From Lishizhenia tianjinensis (GTDB lineage: Bacteria > Bacteroidota > Bacteroidia > Flavobacteriales_D > Crocinitomicaceae): a stretch of DNA of 64,000 nt. A program made the translations under genes and the position numbers. The stretch is taken from the NCBI RefSeq assembly GCF_900116425.1, contig NZ_FPAS01000001.1, positions 496,001 through 560,000 of the forward strand, written 5' to 3'. Positions 18,239 to 27,571 of this stretch are shown here, in pieces. How positions within the stretch are numbered: position 1 is the stretch's first letter; each line of letters starts with the position of its first letter. The notes beneath the pieces were generated by a model. The model was given only the letters and a program-made list of their open reading frames with translations. It ran no database searches and was not told the origin of the DNA.

Positions 18239-19363
18239 ATGAAAATGTTTAAGAATTTAGTTCTAGGAGCTAGTTTAGTATTAACTACTGGAGCTATCGC
18301 ACAAAATAGTAACGTAGTAAATGCGGCTTTAGAATATAGAGATTACTCAAGTTCAATCGCTACAGGTAAAGTTGACGAAGCAAAAACAGCATTGTTAGCG
18401 GCAAAAAAGTACATCGATGAAGCGATAGCACACGTGGATACGAAAGAAGATGGTAAGGCAAACTGGTACTATGGTATGATTTATTCTGAAATCATGCAGG
18501 TAGCTGGGATGACTGGTGACACAACAATGATTGCCATGATCAATGAAGAGGTAGCCAACAAAGCCATGAAATCTTTGAATTACGCAATTAACTCTGAAAA
18601 CTCTAACGGTAAAACTAAAAGAGGAGCAGAGGCTTACGTTGAAGAGCAAAAAGCTGAATTAATGAGGTTAGGTGCAGGAGCGTTTTCAGCGAAACAGTTC
18701 GCGGGTGCTTACATGGTATTTAAATCGGGTTACGAATTTAGTGAAGGTGTTGGACAAGCAGATGAGCAATTTAAAGATAACGCAATTGTTTCTGCTCAAC
18801 GTGCAGTAGATACTTTGGTTAAGCAAGGTGATACGCTTATGGCTTACAATGCAATTGATGATGCTATTGCATTTGCACCTGAAAACGTGGATTTAACCTT
18901 AGCTGCTGTTGATATTGCTATCGCTGGTAAGGATTACGACAAGGCAAACGATTACTTCAATAAAGTGTTGAAGTATGAAAGTGAAAATGCTGATTTATTC
19001 TACAGCTACGGTTCTATCATGTACAATGCTAACCGTATGGATGATGCTATCAGTGTATTAGAAAAAGCAATTGCTTTGGATTCTCAAAACGCAGATTACA
19101 ACTACATTTTAGGAGCTTCTTACTTAGAGAAAGCTAAAATGTTGCAAAGAGAATACGGGAACATGAACATTGATGATCCTAGAATGAACGAAGCTGAAAA
19201 AGCGTACAAAGCTATGTACACGAAAGCAGTTACTCCTTTTGAGATTTACTTAAATGCTACAGGAGAGAACAAGCAAATCTTAACGATTTTAATGCAGGCG
19301 AGTAGACAAGCTGGAGATACTGAGAAAGCTTTATCTTACAAAAAGAGATTAGACGCACTATAA
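18239..19363 (+). CDS. Exported tetratricopeptide-repeat protein
   Basis: A 374-residue protein with a signal peptide (MKMFKNLVLGASLVLTTGAIAQ) and TPR-type helix pairs, clearest near residues 220-300 ('AVDIAIAGKDYDKANDYFNK', 'LFYSYGSIMYNANRMDDAI', 'YNYILGASYLEKAKM'). TPRs mediate protein contacts; the partner is unknown. An upstream ATG at 18188 would overlap gyrA and hide the signal peptide, so 18239 is chosen. It follows gyrA closely and is probably co-transcribed, then ends at a terminator. Function beyond a periplasmic or outer-membrane scaffold is not inferable. Confidence 0.85.
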   Translation: MKMFKNLVLGASLVLTTGAIAQNSNVVNAALEYRDYSSSIATGKVDEAKTALLAAKKYIDEAIAHVDTKEDGKANWYYGMIYSEIMQVAGMTGDTTMIAMINEEVANKAMKSLNYAINSENSNGKTKRGAEAYVEEQKAELMRLGAGAFSAKQFAGAYMVFKSGYEFSEGVGQADEQFKDNAIVSAQRAVDTLVKQGDTLMAYNAIDDAIAFAPENVDLTLAAVDIAIAGKDYDKANDYFNKVLKYESENADLFYSYGSIMYNANRMDDAISVLEKAIALDSQNADYNYILGASYLEKAKMLQREYGNMNIDDPRMNEAEKAYKAMYTKAVTPFEIYLNATGENKQILTILMQASRQAGDTEKALSYKKRLDAL

Positions 19364-19389
19364 AAAGTGAGTTGAAATAATTAAAAGTG

Positions 19390-19418
19390 AAAAGGGAGAT
19401 GTTTGTCTCCCTTTTTTT
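19390..19418 (+). terminator. Rho-independent terminator of the gyrA-TPR unit
   Basis: The arms AAAAGGGAGA and TCTCCCTTTT enclose a 6-base loop and are followed by a T run. It lies 26 bases after the TPR stop. Confidence 0.88.
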
Positions 19419-19489
19419 ATGTTTTTTCCTTTCTGTCATTCGTCCTTTTATAAAATGAACCTTACATTTATAAACGAAATTTTTACGCT

Positions 19490-20254
19490 ATGAAAATTGT
19501 TGTTTTAGGATCTGGAACCTCCCAAGGTGTACCCGTAATTGCTTGCAATTGTGAGGTGTGTTTAAGTGAGGACCCAAAGGATAATCGTTTAAGAACCTCT
19601 GTTATGTTTACGGTAAATGGAGAAAATTATGTGATTGATTCTGGACCTGATTTTAGACAGCAAATGTTACGCGAAAAAGTGCAATCTCTACGTGCATTAA
19701 TTTTTACACATGAGCACAAAGATCACGTAGCAGGAATGGATGATGTAAGGGCTTTCAATTTCAAAGAAAAAAGAGATATGGAAGTTTTTGCCTCGACTCA
19801 GGTTCAAGAGGCTCTGCACAGAGAGTTCCATTATATTTTTGGCGGAAATACTTATCCAGGAATACCTAAGGTGAATTTAAATACCATAACAAATGAGAAG
19901 TTTCTTTTACCTTGTGGTGAAGAGATAACGCCCATACAAGTATTGCATTATAAAATGCCAGTCTTAGGTTTTCGTATTCGCAACTTTAGCTATGTAACGG
20001 ACGCAAAAACTATTGCAGACGAAGAGATAGAAAAGTTAAAAGGGAGTGAAGTGTTAATTGTAAACGCCTTGCGTAGAGAAGAACATATCTCTCACTTTAC
20101 AAAAGATGAAGCATTGGAACTTATTGCTAAAGTAAAACCAAAGAAAGCCTACCTTACGCACATTAGTCACATGTTTGGTACCCAAGAAGAAATTGAAAAT
20201 GAATTGCCCGAAAATGTTTTTGTGGCTTATGATGGATTAGAAATAAATATATAA
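19490..20254 (+). CDS. MBL-fold metallohydrolase, PhnP-like
   Basis: A 254-residue metallo-beta-lactamase-fold hydrolase. The N terminus 'VVLGSGTSQGVPVIACNC' with two Cys and 'DPKDNRLRTS' is typical of the PhnP-like phosphodiesterase group, which act on cyclic phosphates, and the metal motif is THEHKDHVAGMDD (about residues 75-87). Later ligands are 'YVTDAK' and 'YLTHISH'. No phosphonate genes are near, so a C-P lyase role is not supported; a general cyclic phosphodiesterase role is plausible. Its stop overlaps the next gene by one base. Confidence 0.88.
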   Translation: MKIVVLGSGTSQGVPVIACNCEVCLSEDPKDNRLRTSVMFTVNGENYVIDSGPDFRQQMLREKVQSLRALIFTHEHKDHVAGMDDVRAFNFKEKRDMEVFASTQVQEALHREFHYIFGGNTYPGIPKVNLNTITNEKFLLPCGEEITPIQVLHYKMPVLGFRIRNFSYVTDAKTIADEEIEKLKGSEVLIVNALRREEHISHFTKDEALELIAKVKPKKAYLTHISHMFGTQEEIENELPENVFVAYDGLEINI

Positions 20255-20532
20255 TGAATTTAGAAAACTTTAGAAAAATTGCCATCCTAGAAGGAGTAAG
20301 CTGGCTTTTGTTATTGGTGACCATGGGAATGAAATATGGAATGGATATTTATTGGCCCAATAAAATTGTAGGCTATGCGCATGGCTTTTTGTTCATAGCT
20401 TATGTTTTTTTCCTCTTGTACTTTTTGTACACAAAAAAATGGAAGTTTGGTTTTGGTGTTTTAGCCTTTGTCGCTTCACTTTTACCCTTCGGTACCTTTT
20501 ATTTAGATAAAAAATATTTGAAGAATATGTAG
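20254..20532 (+). CDS. DUF3817-family small membrane protein
   Basis: A 92-residue membrane protein with three hydrophobic segments. The opening 'FRKIAILEGVSWLLLLVTMGMKYG' (positions 5-28, abbreviated) and 'GYAHGFLFIAYVFFLLY' are the DUF3817 (YdzA-like) signature. Function unknown. It is translationally coupled to the MBL hydrolase by a one-base overlap, and a strong bidirectional terminator follows. Confidence 0.85.
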   Translation: MNLENFRKIAILEGVSWLLLLVTMGMKYGMDIYWPNKIVGYAHGFLFIAYVFFLLYFLYTKKWKFGFGVLAFVASLLPFGTFYLDKKYLKNM

Positions 20533-20547
20533 GATAATTTACCTAGT

Positions 20548-20581
20548 AAAAAAGGGAAGTGTTGATGCACTTCCCTTTTTT
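20548..20581. terminator. Bidirectional terminator between convergent genes
   Basis: The 14-base arms AAAAAAGGGAAGTG and CACTTCCCTTTTTT enclose a 6-base loop, with A and T runs that suit both the DUF3817 transcript and the minus-strand gene at 20589. Confidence 0.88.
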
Positions 20582-20588
20582 ATGAATC

Positions 20589-21650
20589 CTATTTTTTAGA
20601 GAGTTCTAATGCGTGTCGTTGACTAAATCGTTTTTCATTTGCTGTTATTCCTCCCTCTGGGAGGTAGGTTTCAATGGCATAATAATCAGCGTCTGATGCA
20701 TTCCTTTTATGTCTACTTTCTATGAGTTGACCTTTTTTATTGTAGTAATATTCATTTACCCAGATCCCTATGATGAGTGTTTTCGGTTCATAGCTTCCTG
20801 TGTAGTGCAATTCTTCTTTTATAAGTCTTCCTTTTTTATCAAACGTGTAGATGATGAATTTTACACCTTGATCTCCTGTTGTGCCATAAAAATCTTCTCT
20901 GATTAATTTTCCATGTTTATTATAGACGGCCGTTGAAAAATCACTTTGGTATTTGTAACTTTCTTTTAGAAGTACTTGATCTAAGGTGTCTCCGTAACTG
21001 TTTATATACAAAACACCTGTCGGCTGTTTTACTGGCTCAGGGAGGTAATAGGTCTTTATCATATTTTTGGAAGCGTTTCCTTCCATTTTATAACTAAAAA
21101 GTCCTTTACCTAAAACCAAATAAACCGTATCGGAACTATTTCCCAGAAAAGTAGCTGTCTGTATGCTAATACCAAGTGTGTCTATAGAAGTGTAGGGTTT
21201 GAAAAATTGATAATTTACCTTTTGTTGAAAGATGTTTTTGGAAAGGTACGGTTTCTTGGTATCTATAAAACGTGGCAGAAAATATTGTTCTGGTGCGTTG
21301 CTAGATAAAATTTCTCGCTCTGCGCTTACCGGGAAATAGAAAAGACTGTCGTTTTCTATGCGAAAGGGTCCTTTAATAAAATGTTCGTTGACAAAGTACA
21401 TGGGGGCTTTGTTCTGCACATAATAGAAATAGTCCTTTCCGCGAGTATGAACGCTTTGAAGCCTTAAGGTATCTATGCTATTTTCACGGGTGTATTTTGA
21501 GGTGTTGTAATAAATAGCATGACTTCCTTCCTCTAGGTTTAAATATTTCAGTAAATCGATTTGGGTAGTTTTTGTTTGACCAAAAGCAACTGTAGATAAG
21601 AGCAGTAGAAAGGGTAGTGCCCAAGCTATGTTTTGCGATAATATTTGCAT
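20589..21650 (-). CDS. Exported protein with C-terminal MORN/YD-like strand repeats
   Basis: A 353-residue exported protein of unknown function with a signal peptide (MQILSQNIAWALPFLLLLSTVAFG). The first 210 residues are unfamiliar. The last 120 have repeated 'YxxxGxLI' elements: 'YNKHGKLIREDFYG', 'FDKKGRLIKEELHYTG' and 'YNKKGQLIESRHK', as in YwqK/MORN- or YD-like antitoxin and wall-associated proteins. It is likely periplasmic or surface-located. It lies after the transaldolase gene, with a terminator hairpin between them, so it may have its own promoter. Confidence 0.7.
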   Translation of the reverse strand: MQILSQNIAWALPFLLLLSTVAFGQTKTTQIDLLKYLNLEEGSHAIYYNTSKYTRENSIDTLRLQSVHTRGKDYFYYVQNKAPMYFVNEHFIKGPFRIENDSLFYFPVSAEREILSSNAPEQYFLPRFIDTKKPYLSKNIFQQKVNYQFFKPYTSIDTLGISIQTATFLGNSSDTVYLVLGKGLFSYKMEGNASKNMIKTYYLPEPVKQPTGVLYINSYGDTLDQVLLKESYKYQSDFSTAVYNKHGKLIREDFYGTTGDQGVKFIIYTFDKKGRLIKEELHYTGSYEPKTLIIGIWVNEYYYNKKGQLIESRHKRNASDADYYAIETYLPEGGITANEKRFSQRHALELSKK

Positions 21651-21685
21651 AAAAAAGAAGGCACTCCATATAAAATCGAGTGCCT
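21651..21685 (-). terminator. Terminator of the transaldolase-like gene
   Basis: On the minus strand, the arms AGGCACTC and GAGTGCCT are followed by a T-rich run. It lies just after the stop at 21693 and ends next to the start of the following gene. Confidence 0.8.
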
Positions 21686-21692
21686 GTTAATG

Positions 21693-22349
21693 TTATTGGT
21701 TTCCTTTGGCGTGATCGGCTAAGAATTGAGCTAATCCAGCATCTGTTAAGGGGTGATTGGCCAAAGCCATAATTGCTTTCAATGGTGCAGTTACCACATC
21801 TGCGCCTAGTTCTGCGCATTTTATTATATGCATAGGGTGACGAACCGATGCAGCCAATATTTCCGTATCAAATAAATAGTTGTCGTAAATACCGCGAATT
21901 TGTTCAATCAAATCAAGACCGTTAAAGGAAATATCATCTAGTCTTCCTAAAAAAGGAGATATGTAAGTAGCGCCCGCTTTTGCAGCCAGAAGTGCTTGCC
22001 CCGCTGAGAATATCAAGGTACAATTGGTTCTAATTCCCTTATTTGAGAAATGTTTAATGGCTTTAATTCCCGCTGGTGTCATCGGTATTTTAACTACGAT
22101 GTTTTTGTGTAAAGCAGCCAATTCATGACCCTCTTTTACCATTCCGTCGAAGTCCGTGGCAATTACTTCAGCAGATACATCTCCTTCAACTGTATTACAA
22201 ATCTCAACGTAGTGATTTAATATGTTTTCTTGTCCGGTAATTCCTTCCTTTGCCATTAGAGAAGGATTGGTAGTTACTCCATCCAATACGCCTAAATCGT
22301 ATGCTTGTTTAATATCTGCTAAGTTGGCTGTATCAATAAAAAATTTCAT
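21693..22349 (-). CDS. Transaldolase / fructose-6-phosphate aldolase-like (TalC/Fsa)
   Basis: A 218-residue short-form transaldolase-family TIM barrel. Signatures are '[17 protein letters not shown]', 'VTTNPSL' and the Schiff-base lysine in [10 protein letters not shown] (about residues 85-94), then '[19 protein letters not shown]'. The short length fits the TalC/MipB/Fsa group; in many bacteria these act as transaldolases in the pentose phosphate pathway. Distinguishing transaldolase from fructose-6-phosphate aldolase needs the active-site Gln/Tyr and Glu, which I do not assign. Cytosolic, single gene followed by a terminator. Confidence 0.9.
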   Translation of the reverse strand: MKFFIDTANLADIKQAYDLGVLDGVTTNPSLMAKEGITGQENILNHYVEICNTVEGDVSAEVIATDFDGMVKEGHELAALHKNIVVKIPMTPAGIKAIKHFSNKGIRTNCTLIFSAGQALLAAKAGATYISPFLGRLDDISFNGLDLIEQIRGIYDNYLFDTEILAASVRHPMHIIKCAELGADVVTAPLKAIMALANHPLTDAGLAQFLADHAKGNQ

Positions 22350-22423
22350 ATCATTCTTTTTTTAGAAAGTTATCACCTTTTGTTCGACTATTCCTTGTCT
22401 TTGTTTTAAATCTTTGTTAGGAA

Positions 22424-24658
22424 TCAATCACTGATTTTTTCAATTTCAGCTTCATCCCAGCGTTCAACGCGTTTCACACCTTCAACAATTTCAAACTTGT
22501 GTATCAAAGATTCCAAGTGTTGTAAATCGTGAACATAAACTTCAACCCATCCTTCAAACACTCCATCATGAGAGGAGAAAGAGATAGATTTCATGTTAAC
22601 GCTGTGTTGGTGGGAAATGATGTCTGTAATTTTATTTACCAATCCCAAATCGTCTATACCTATCAACCTTAATTTACCGATGTGTTCTTTTACATCATCT
22701 AATTCCCAAGTGGCAGGTATGCAGCGATAAGCCATTTTACTCATCATGTTTTCTGCATTCGGACAATTGGTTCTGTGAATTTTTAATCCTTCACTTATAG
22801 AGTTAAACGCAAAAATTGAATCACCTGGAAGTGGATTACAACACTTGGCGTATTTGTAATCTAGTTCAACGTTATTATTTCCTATAATTATGGTGTCCTT
22901 AGGATTTAACACCGTTTTAGGTTCAGGAGCATCTGTTTGCACTCCTTTCTTCGGACGTTTTTTGTCTGATTTAAAATGTCCACCTTCCTGCGGAATTTCC
23001 TTAACTCTCGGTAAGTCAATCTTTCCTTTGGCAATTTTTATGTATAACTCTGTTGCACCGGGTACTTTAAAGAAACGTTCGAGAGTAGTTACATTCTCGC
23101 TAGTAAACTTAATGTTGTAATTCTTTAGTTTACGTTCAAGTATTTCTCTACCATCAGCAGCGATTTCCTTGCGTTCTTCATTTAAAGCATTTTTAATTTT
23201 TTGTTTGGCCCTAGCAGTAATTACATATTTTAACCATTCATCATTCGGCTTTTGTTTCGAAGAGGTAATGATCTCAACCTGGTTACCGCTTTTTAATTGG
23301 TGACTTAAAGGAACGAGCTTATTGTTAACCTTTGCACCTATACATGTTAAACCAACTTGGGTGTGAATATCAAAAGCAAAATCTAAAATAGTAGCACCAT
23401 TGGGTAATACGCGAAGTTCTCCCTTTGGAGTAAAAACATAGATTTCTTCACTGAACAAATTCAGTTTAAAATCATTGATGAAATCCATAGCATCTGTAGA
23501 AGGATTTTCAATTAAATCTCTGATTTCTGCTATCCACCTGTCAAACTTAGTATCGCCGTTTTTAGATTCTTTGTAATTGTAGTGTGCTGCCAATCCTTTT
23601 TCGGCAATTTCATCCATACGTTTCGAACGTATCTGAACTTCTATCCATCTACCTTGTGGCGACATTACCGTTGTATGTAAGGATTCATACCCATTTGCAC
23701 GTGGCGTAGAAATCCAGTCCCTTAACCTGTCTGGGTTGGGTTGGTAATAATCAGTTACAATAGAATAGACTCTCCAAGCATCTGGTTTTTCTAATTCTTC
23801 AGGTGTATTTAAGATGATCCTAACGGCAAAAAGATCGTACACCTCTTCAAAAGGAATTCCTTTCTTTTGCATTTTACGCCAGATAGACGAAATTGATTTT
23901 GTTCGCGCCTTGATTTCAAAATCGTAGCCCTCCTTGGTTAAGCTATCTTTTATAGGTTGCATAAATCGACGAATGAATCGATTTCTTGCTTCCTTGCTCG
24001 ATTTTAATTTAGATTGTATTTCGTTGTAGATAGGCGGGTTCATGTATTTCAATCCCAAATCTTCCAACTCACTCTTTATCGAATACAACCCTAATCTGTG
24101 GGCCAGAGGAGAGTATAAAAAGTTGGTTTCAGATGCTATCTTTAATTGCTTATCTGGACGCATACTTTCTAGCGTACGCATATTGTGGAGTCTATCCGCT
24201 AACTTAATAAGGAGTACCCTTAAATCATCAGAGATAGTTAACACCATCTTCCTAAAGTTTTCTGCTTGTATAGAAACATTTTCATCGAAAACCTCAGGGA
24301 TCTTTGTAAGACCATCAATTATTTTTCTGGCTGTTGGACCGAAAAGTTCTTCTATATCTTCAAGGGTGATATGTGTATCTTCAACCGTATCATGCAACAG
24401 TGCACAAGCTATTGCTGTAGCACCCAAGCCCATTTCTTCCGAACAAATTCTTGCAACGGCAATGGGGTGAAAAATATAGGGTTCTCCAGACTTTCTACGC
24501 ATGTCTTTGTGTGCTTCAACAGCAACATCAAAGGCTTTACGTATCATTTTATTCTCCTCTTTTGTTCCCTGCTTAAAGGTGCGCAATAAGCCCCTAAAAG
24601 CATTGAGTATATCTTTTCTTTCCTTTTCTAAATCTATGTTCCCAGCGTCCTCAGCCAT
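22424..24658 (-). CDS. rsh: RelA/SpoT homologue, (p)ppGpp synthetase/hydrolase
   Basis: A 744-residue long RSH protein. Domains in order: HD hydrolase (FHPIAVARI...ALLHDTVEDT, about 60-95, HD motif intact), synthetase (about 240-350, with 'RANGYESLHTTVMSPQGRW'), TGS (about 395-455, 'VFTPKGELRVLPNGATILDF'), a conserved Cys segment ('YAKCCNPLPGDSI') and a C-terminal ACT domain. HD and synthetase motifs are both intact, so it should be bifunctional, as Bacteroidota usually have. It would set the stringent response. The start at 24658 gives MAEDAGNIDLEKERKDIL. It is monocistronic, divergent from the Crp-type gene. Confidence 0.95.
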   Translation of the reverse strand: MAEDAGNIDLEKERKDILNAFRGLLRTFKQGTKEENKMIRKAFDVAVEAHKDMRRKSGEPYIFHPIAVARICSEEMGLGATAIACALLHDTVEDTHITLEDIEELFGPTARKIIDGLTKIPEVFDENVSIQAENFRKMVLTISDDLRVLLIKLADRLHNMRTLESMRPDKQLKIASETNFLYSPLAHRLGLYSIKSELEDLGLKYMNPPIYNEIQSKLKSSKEARNRFIRRFMQPIKDSLTKEGYDFEIKARTKSISSIWRKMQKKGIPFEEVYDLFAVRIILNTPEELEKPDAWRVYSIVTDYYQPNPDRLRDWISTPRANGYESLHTTVMSPQGRWIEVQIRSKRMDEIAEKGLAAHYNYKESKNGDTKFDRWIAEIRDLIENPSTDAMDFINDFKLNLFSEEIYVFTPKGELRVLPNGATILDFAFDIHTQVGLTCIGAKVNNKLVPLSHQLKSGNQVEIITSSKQKPNDEWLKYVITARAKQKIKNALNEERKEIAADGREILERKLKNYNIKFTSENVTTLERFFKVPGATELYIKIAKGKIDLPRVKEIPQEGGHFKSDKKRPKKGVQTDAPEPKTVLNPKDTIIIGNNNVELDYKYAKCCNPLPGDSIFAFNSISEGLKIHRTNCPNAENMMSKMAYRCIPATWELDDVKEHIGKLRLIGIDDLGLVNKITDIISHQHSVNMKSISFSSHDGVFEGWVEVYVHDLQHLESLIHKFEIVEGVKRVERWDEAEIEKISD

Positions 24659-24911
24659 ACGTGTATAATTATATACCTAAAATAATAAGAATGTTAAACA
24701 TGTGAAATCTAAAGCCCAATAAAATAGAGGCTTTTGCACTTTTTTTTATGAAGATAGTACTGTTGATGATGTAAAGTTGAATAATGGTATAAATTCGTAA
24801 GGAACTAGGCTTCTGGAAATCTTAGGTTTAGGTATTTTACAAGTCAAGTGGTGTAGATTGCCCCACCAAAATGAGCTTTGGCCAATGCTTTCCCTTATTT
24901 TTGTCTCGATT

Positions 24912-25517
24912 ATGGGAATTACGCAACGCGAGATACAACAAGTTTTTAGTACGCTAGATTTATCGGAAGAGGTATTTGCTTATTTGGCCTCTAAGTTTGA
25001 ACGTATAGAATTAAAAAAAGGCGAGCATTTGCTAAGAGCAGGGAATAGAGTAGAGCACAACTATTATTTATTTGATGGGTGTGTGCGTGCATATTTTATT
25101 GATGATGCAGGGAAGGAACATACTTTTCAATTTGCTTTAAGTGATTGGTGGACATCTGATTACAATGCAATGTTGAAGAAAGAACCTGCCATGATGAATA
25201 TTGAGGCACTTAAGGATACCGTTTTATTTGCCCTACACATGGATGATTTGGAAGAAACTTGTGATAAATTCCCAGATGTTCAACGTTTCCACAGAAGAAA
25301 ATTACAAGGGGCTTTTGCAGCCTTTCAACGCAGGATTATGGAAAATCTTTCCAAAACTGCAAAGGAGAGATATCTAAATTTTATTCAAGCTTATCCCGAT
25401 ATTGAAAGGGAAGTGAAGAATTATCACATTGCTTCCTATTTAGGGATCACTTCTGAGAGTTTAAGTAGAATTCGAAGAGAATTGTCGCGCAAAGACAAGG
25501 CTAGGGCGATTTCTTAA
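24912..25517 (+). CDS. Crp/Fnr-family transcriptional regulator
   Basis: A 201-residue regulator with an N-terminal cyclic-nucleotide-binding-type beta-roll (about 20-120, 'ERIELKKGEHLLRAGN') and a C-terminal winged helix (about 165-195, 'KNYHIASYLGITSESLSRIR'). The effector is not predictable; Bacteroidota members of this type often lack the cAMP-binding residues and I cannot identify the R/S pair here. An ATG at 24858 exists upstream, but the protein's fold begins at MGITQREI, so 24912 is chosen. The nitroreductase gene starts 61 bases downstream and is a likely target or co-transcribed gene. Confidence 0.88.
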   Translation: MGITQREIQQVFSTLDLSEEVFAYLASKFERIELKKGEHLLRAGNRVEHNYYLFDGCVRAYFIDDAGKEHTFQFALSDWWTSDYNAMLKKEPAMMNIEALKDTVLFALHMDDLEETCDKFPDVQRFHRRKLQGAFAAFQRRIMENLSKTAKERYLNFIQAYPDIEREVKNYHIASYLGITSESLSRIRRELSRKDKARAIS

Positions 25518-25578
25518 CATAGGTCAATTTTTTACTAGTCTTTGGCAACGAACTTTGCAGTCAAATTGAAAAAGACAC

Positions 25579-26211
25579 ATGGAATTAATTGAAAAATTAA
25601 ACTGGAGATATGCCGCAAAGGCAATGAATGGAGAAAAAATTTCTCAAGAAAAGATCGATAACATTATAGAGGCGATTTCTTTAGCGCCAACTTCAAGTGG
25701 ATTACAACCGTTCGAAGTAGTGGTAATAACCAATCAAGAAGTAAAAGATAAAATTAGACCAGTAGCTTGGAACCAGTCTGTAGTTTCTGATTGTTCACAC
25801 TTATTAGTATTCGCAGCATGGGATACTTATACAGCAGATAGAATTAACTTTATGTTTGACTTAACAAACGAAGTTAGAGGGTTTAAAAATGAAGGATGGG
25901 AAAATTACAGACAGCAATTGTTAGGTGTTTATGTACCTCGTCCGGCACAAGAAAACTTTGAACACGCAGCAAGACAAGCATACATTGCTTTTTCTCAAGC
26001 TATTGCAGCGGCAGCATTCGAAGGTGTTGATGCTACTCCTATGGAAGGGTTTGATACAGCAGCTGTAGATGAAATTTTAGGATTGGAAGCCAAAGGTTTG
26101 AAGAGTTGTGTTATGTTGCCATTGGGTTACAGAGATGCTGAAAACGATTGGTTGGTAAACCTACCTAAAGTAAGAAAGAGCAAAGAAGACTTATTGATAA
26201 AAGTAGACTAA
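25579..26211 (+). CDS. NfnB-type nitroreductase / NAD(P)H oxidoreductase
   Basis: A 210-residue FMN-dependent nitroreductase-fold enzyme. Family landmarks are 'LNWRYAAKAMNGEKISQE' (N-terminal FMN-phosphate contact region), 'ISLAPTSSGLQPFEVVVI', 'AWNQSVVSDCSHLLVF', and near the C terminus 'CVMLPLGYRDAENDWL'. It should reduce quinones or nitro compounds using NAD(P)H. It follows a Crp-type gene, a common pairing in Bacteroidota, and a strong bidirectional terminator ends the unit. Confidence 0.92.
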   Translation: MELIEKLNWRYAAKAMNGEKISQEKIDNIIEAISLAPTSSGLQPFEVVVITNQEVKDKIRPVAWNQSVVSDCSHLLVFAAWDTYTADRINFMFDLTNEVRGFKNEGWENYRQQLLGVYVPRPAQENFEHAARQAYIAFSQAIAAAAFEGVDATPMEGFDTAAVDEILGLEAKGLKSCVMLPLGYRDAENDWLVNLPKVRKSKEDLLIKVD

Positions 26212-26236
26212 GCCGAGTTGACGTAAGAATTTGTTC

Positions 26237-26279
26237 AACTAAAAAGCCCCGATAAAAAAATCATCGGGGCTTTTTAGTT
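26237..26279. terminator. Bidirectional terminator, nitroreductase / fahA
   Basis: Perfect 17-base arms, AACTAAAAAGCCCCGAT and its complement, enclose a 9-base loop. T and A runs lie on both sides, so it can stop transcripts from both converging genes. Confidence 0.93.
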
Positions 26280-26290
26280 TCTTGTATCTC

Positions 26291-27562
26291 TTATTTAGCT
26301 GGAAGTACTTTCGTAGCTACCTCACCAAATCCAATTTTAACGTCTCCGTTCATACATGTACCTCTCATCGTTACCGTATCGTGGTCTTGAATGAATTTAC
26401 GCTCAGAACCATCTTTCATTTGAAGTGGTTTTGTACCTCTCCATGATAATTCTAACATAGAACCGTAAGAATTAGGCTCAGGACCAGAAATTGTTCCAGA
26501 TGCCATCATATCTCCACAGTTGATGTTACATCCATTTACTGTGTGGTGCGCCAACTGCTGAACCATGTTCCAGTACATGTGCTTGTAGTTTGAATTACAA
26601 ATCACCGTCTCTTCACCGTTTTCTGGAGTAATAGCAACTTCTAAGTTGATATCGTAGTGGTGTTTTCCTTCGTATTCTAAGTAAGAAAGAACCTTAGGAT
26701 CTTGAACAGGTCCTTCTAATTTGAAAGGCTCTAATGCATCCATAGTAACGATCCATGGAGAAATAGATGAAGCAAAGTTCTTCGCCAAGAAAGGTCCTAA
26801 TGGAACGTATTCCCATGTTTGGATATCACGAGCTGACCAGTCATTGAATAAACACATACCAAAAATGTAGTCTTCAGCTTCTGCAGTTGTGATAGAATCT
26901 CCTAATGGTTTTCCGTCAAAAGTAACAAACGCCATTTCCAATTCGAAGTCTAACAATCTACATGGAGCGTAAATTGGATCTTCTTCTGGATTTGGTCTAA
27001 TTTGACCTTTTGGACGGTGTATGCTTTCTCCAGAAACAATGATAGAGCTAGAACGACCGTGGTATCCAACAGGAATCCACAACCAGTTTGGCAATAATGC
27101 ATTGTTCGGATCTCTAAACATCGTACCTACGTTCGTTGCGTGATCTCTAGAAGAGTAGAAGTCTGTATAATCACCAACTTGCACGGGCATTAACATTTCT
27201 ACGGCTTCTGCTTCTATTAAAACTTGACCAACGTGGTGTTCGTTTCCAGAAAGATCTTTGTGATCTGTAGCTAATAATTTAGAAATTCTGTTTCTTAAAT
27301 CTCTTGTTGCCTGTTTCCCTTTTTTCATCATAGGGTTAAGGCTATCTGTATCGAAATCTTCTAATTCGAAGGGCAAATTCTCCAAATAACCTAAAACATA
27401 TAGTGTTTTCAAGTCCAAAACGAAATCACCAATACGTGTTCCTACACGTGGTGTTAAGTTTCCTGTTTTAAAAACTCCAAACGGAATGTTTTGGATAGGG
27501 AAGTCAGATCCTGATGGAACTTCTACCCATGATTTTAACGCCGGATTGTTTGCTTGTATCAT
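26291..27562 (-). CDS. fahA: Fumarylacetoacetase
   Basis: A 423-residue fumarylacetoacetate hydrolase, the last step of tyrosine and homogentisate degradation, giving fumarate and acetoacetate. The long N-terminal domain plus catalytic domain are both present; motifs include 'DFYSSRDHATNVGTMFRD' (metal Asp and general-base His region), 'CRLLDFELEMAFV', 'NDWSARDIQTWEYVPLGPF' and 'NCGDMMASGTISGP'. Length matches the family. It is 9 bases after glyA on the same strand. Other tyrosine-degradation genes (hppD, hmgA) are not in the window. Confidence 0.95.
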   Translation of the reverse strand: MIQANNPALKSWVEVPSGSDFPIQNIPFGVFKTGNLTPRVGTRIGDFVLDLKTLYVLGYLENLPFELEDFDTDSLNPMMKKGKQATRDLRNRISKLLATDHKDLSGNEHHVGQVLIEAEAVEMLMPVQVGDYTDFYSSRDHATNVGTMFRDPNNALLPNWLWIPVGYHGRSSSIIVSGESIHRPKGQIRPNPEEDPIYAPCRLLDFELEMAFVTFDGKPLGDSITTAEAEDYIFGMCLFNDWSARDIQTWEYVPLGPFLAKNFASSISPWIVTMDALEPFKLEGPVQDPKVLSYLEYEGKHHYDINLEVAITPENGEETVICNSNYKHMYWNMVQQLAHHTVNGCNINCGDMMASGTISGPEPNSYGSMLELSWRGTKPLQMKDGSERKFIQDHDTVTMRGTCMNGDVKIGFGEVATKVLPAK

Positions 27563-27571
27563 ATGTATATA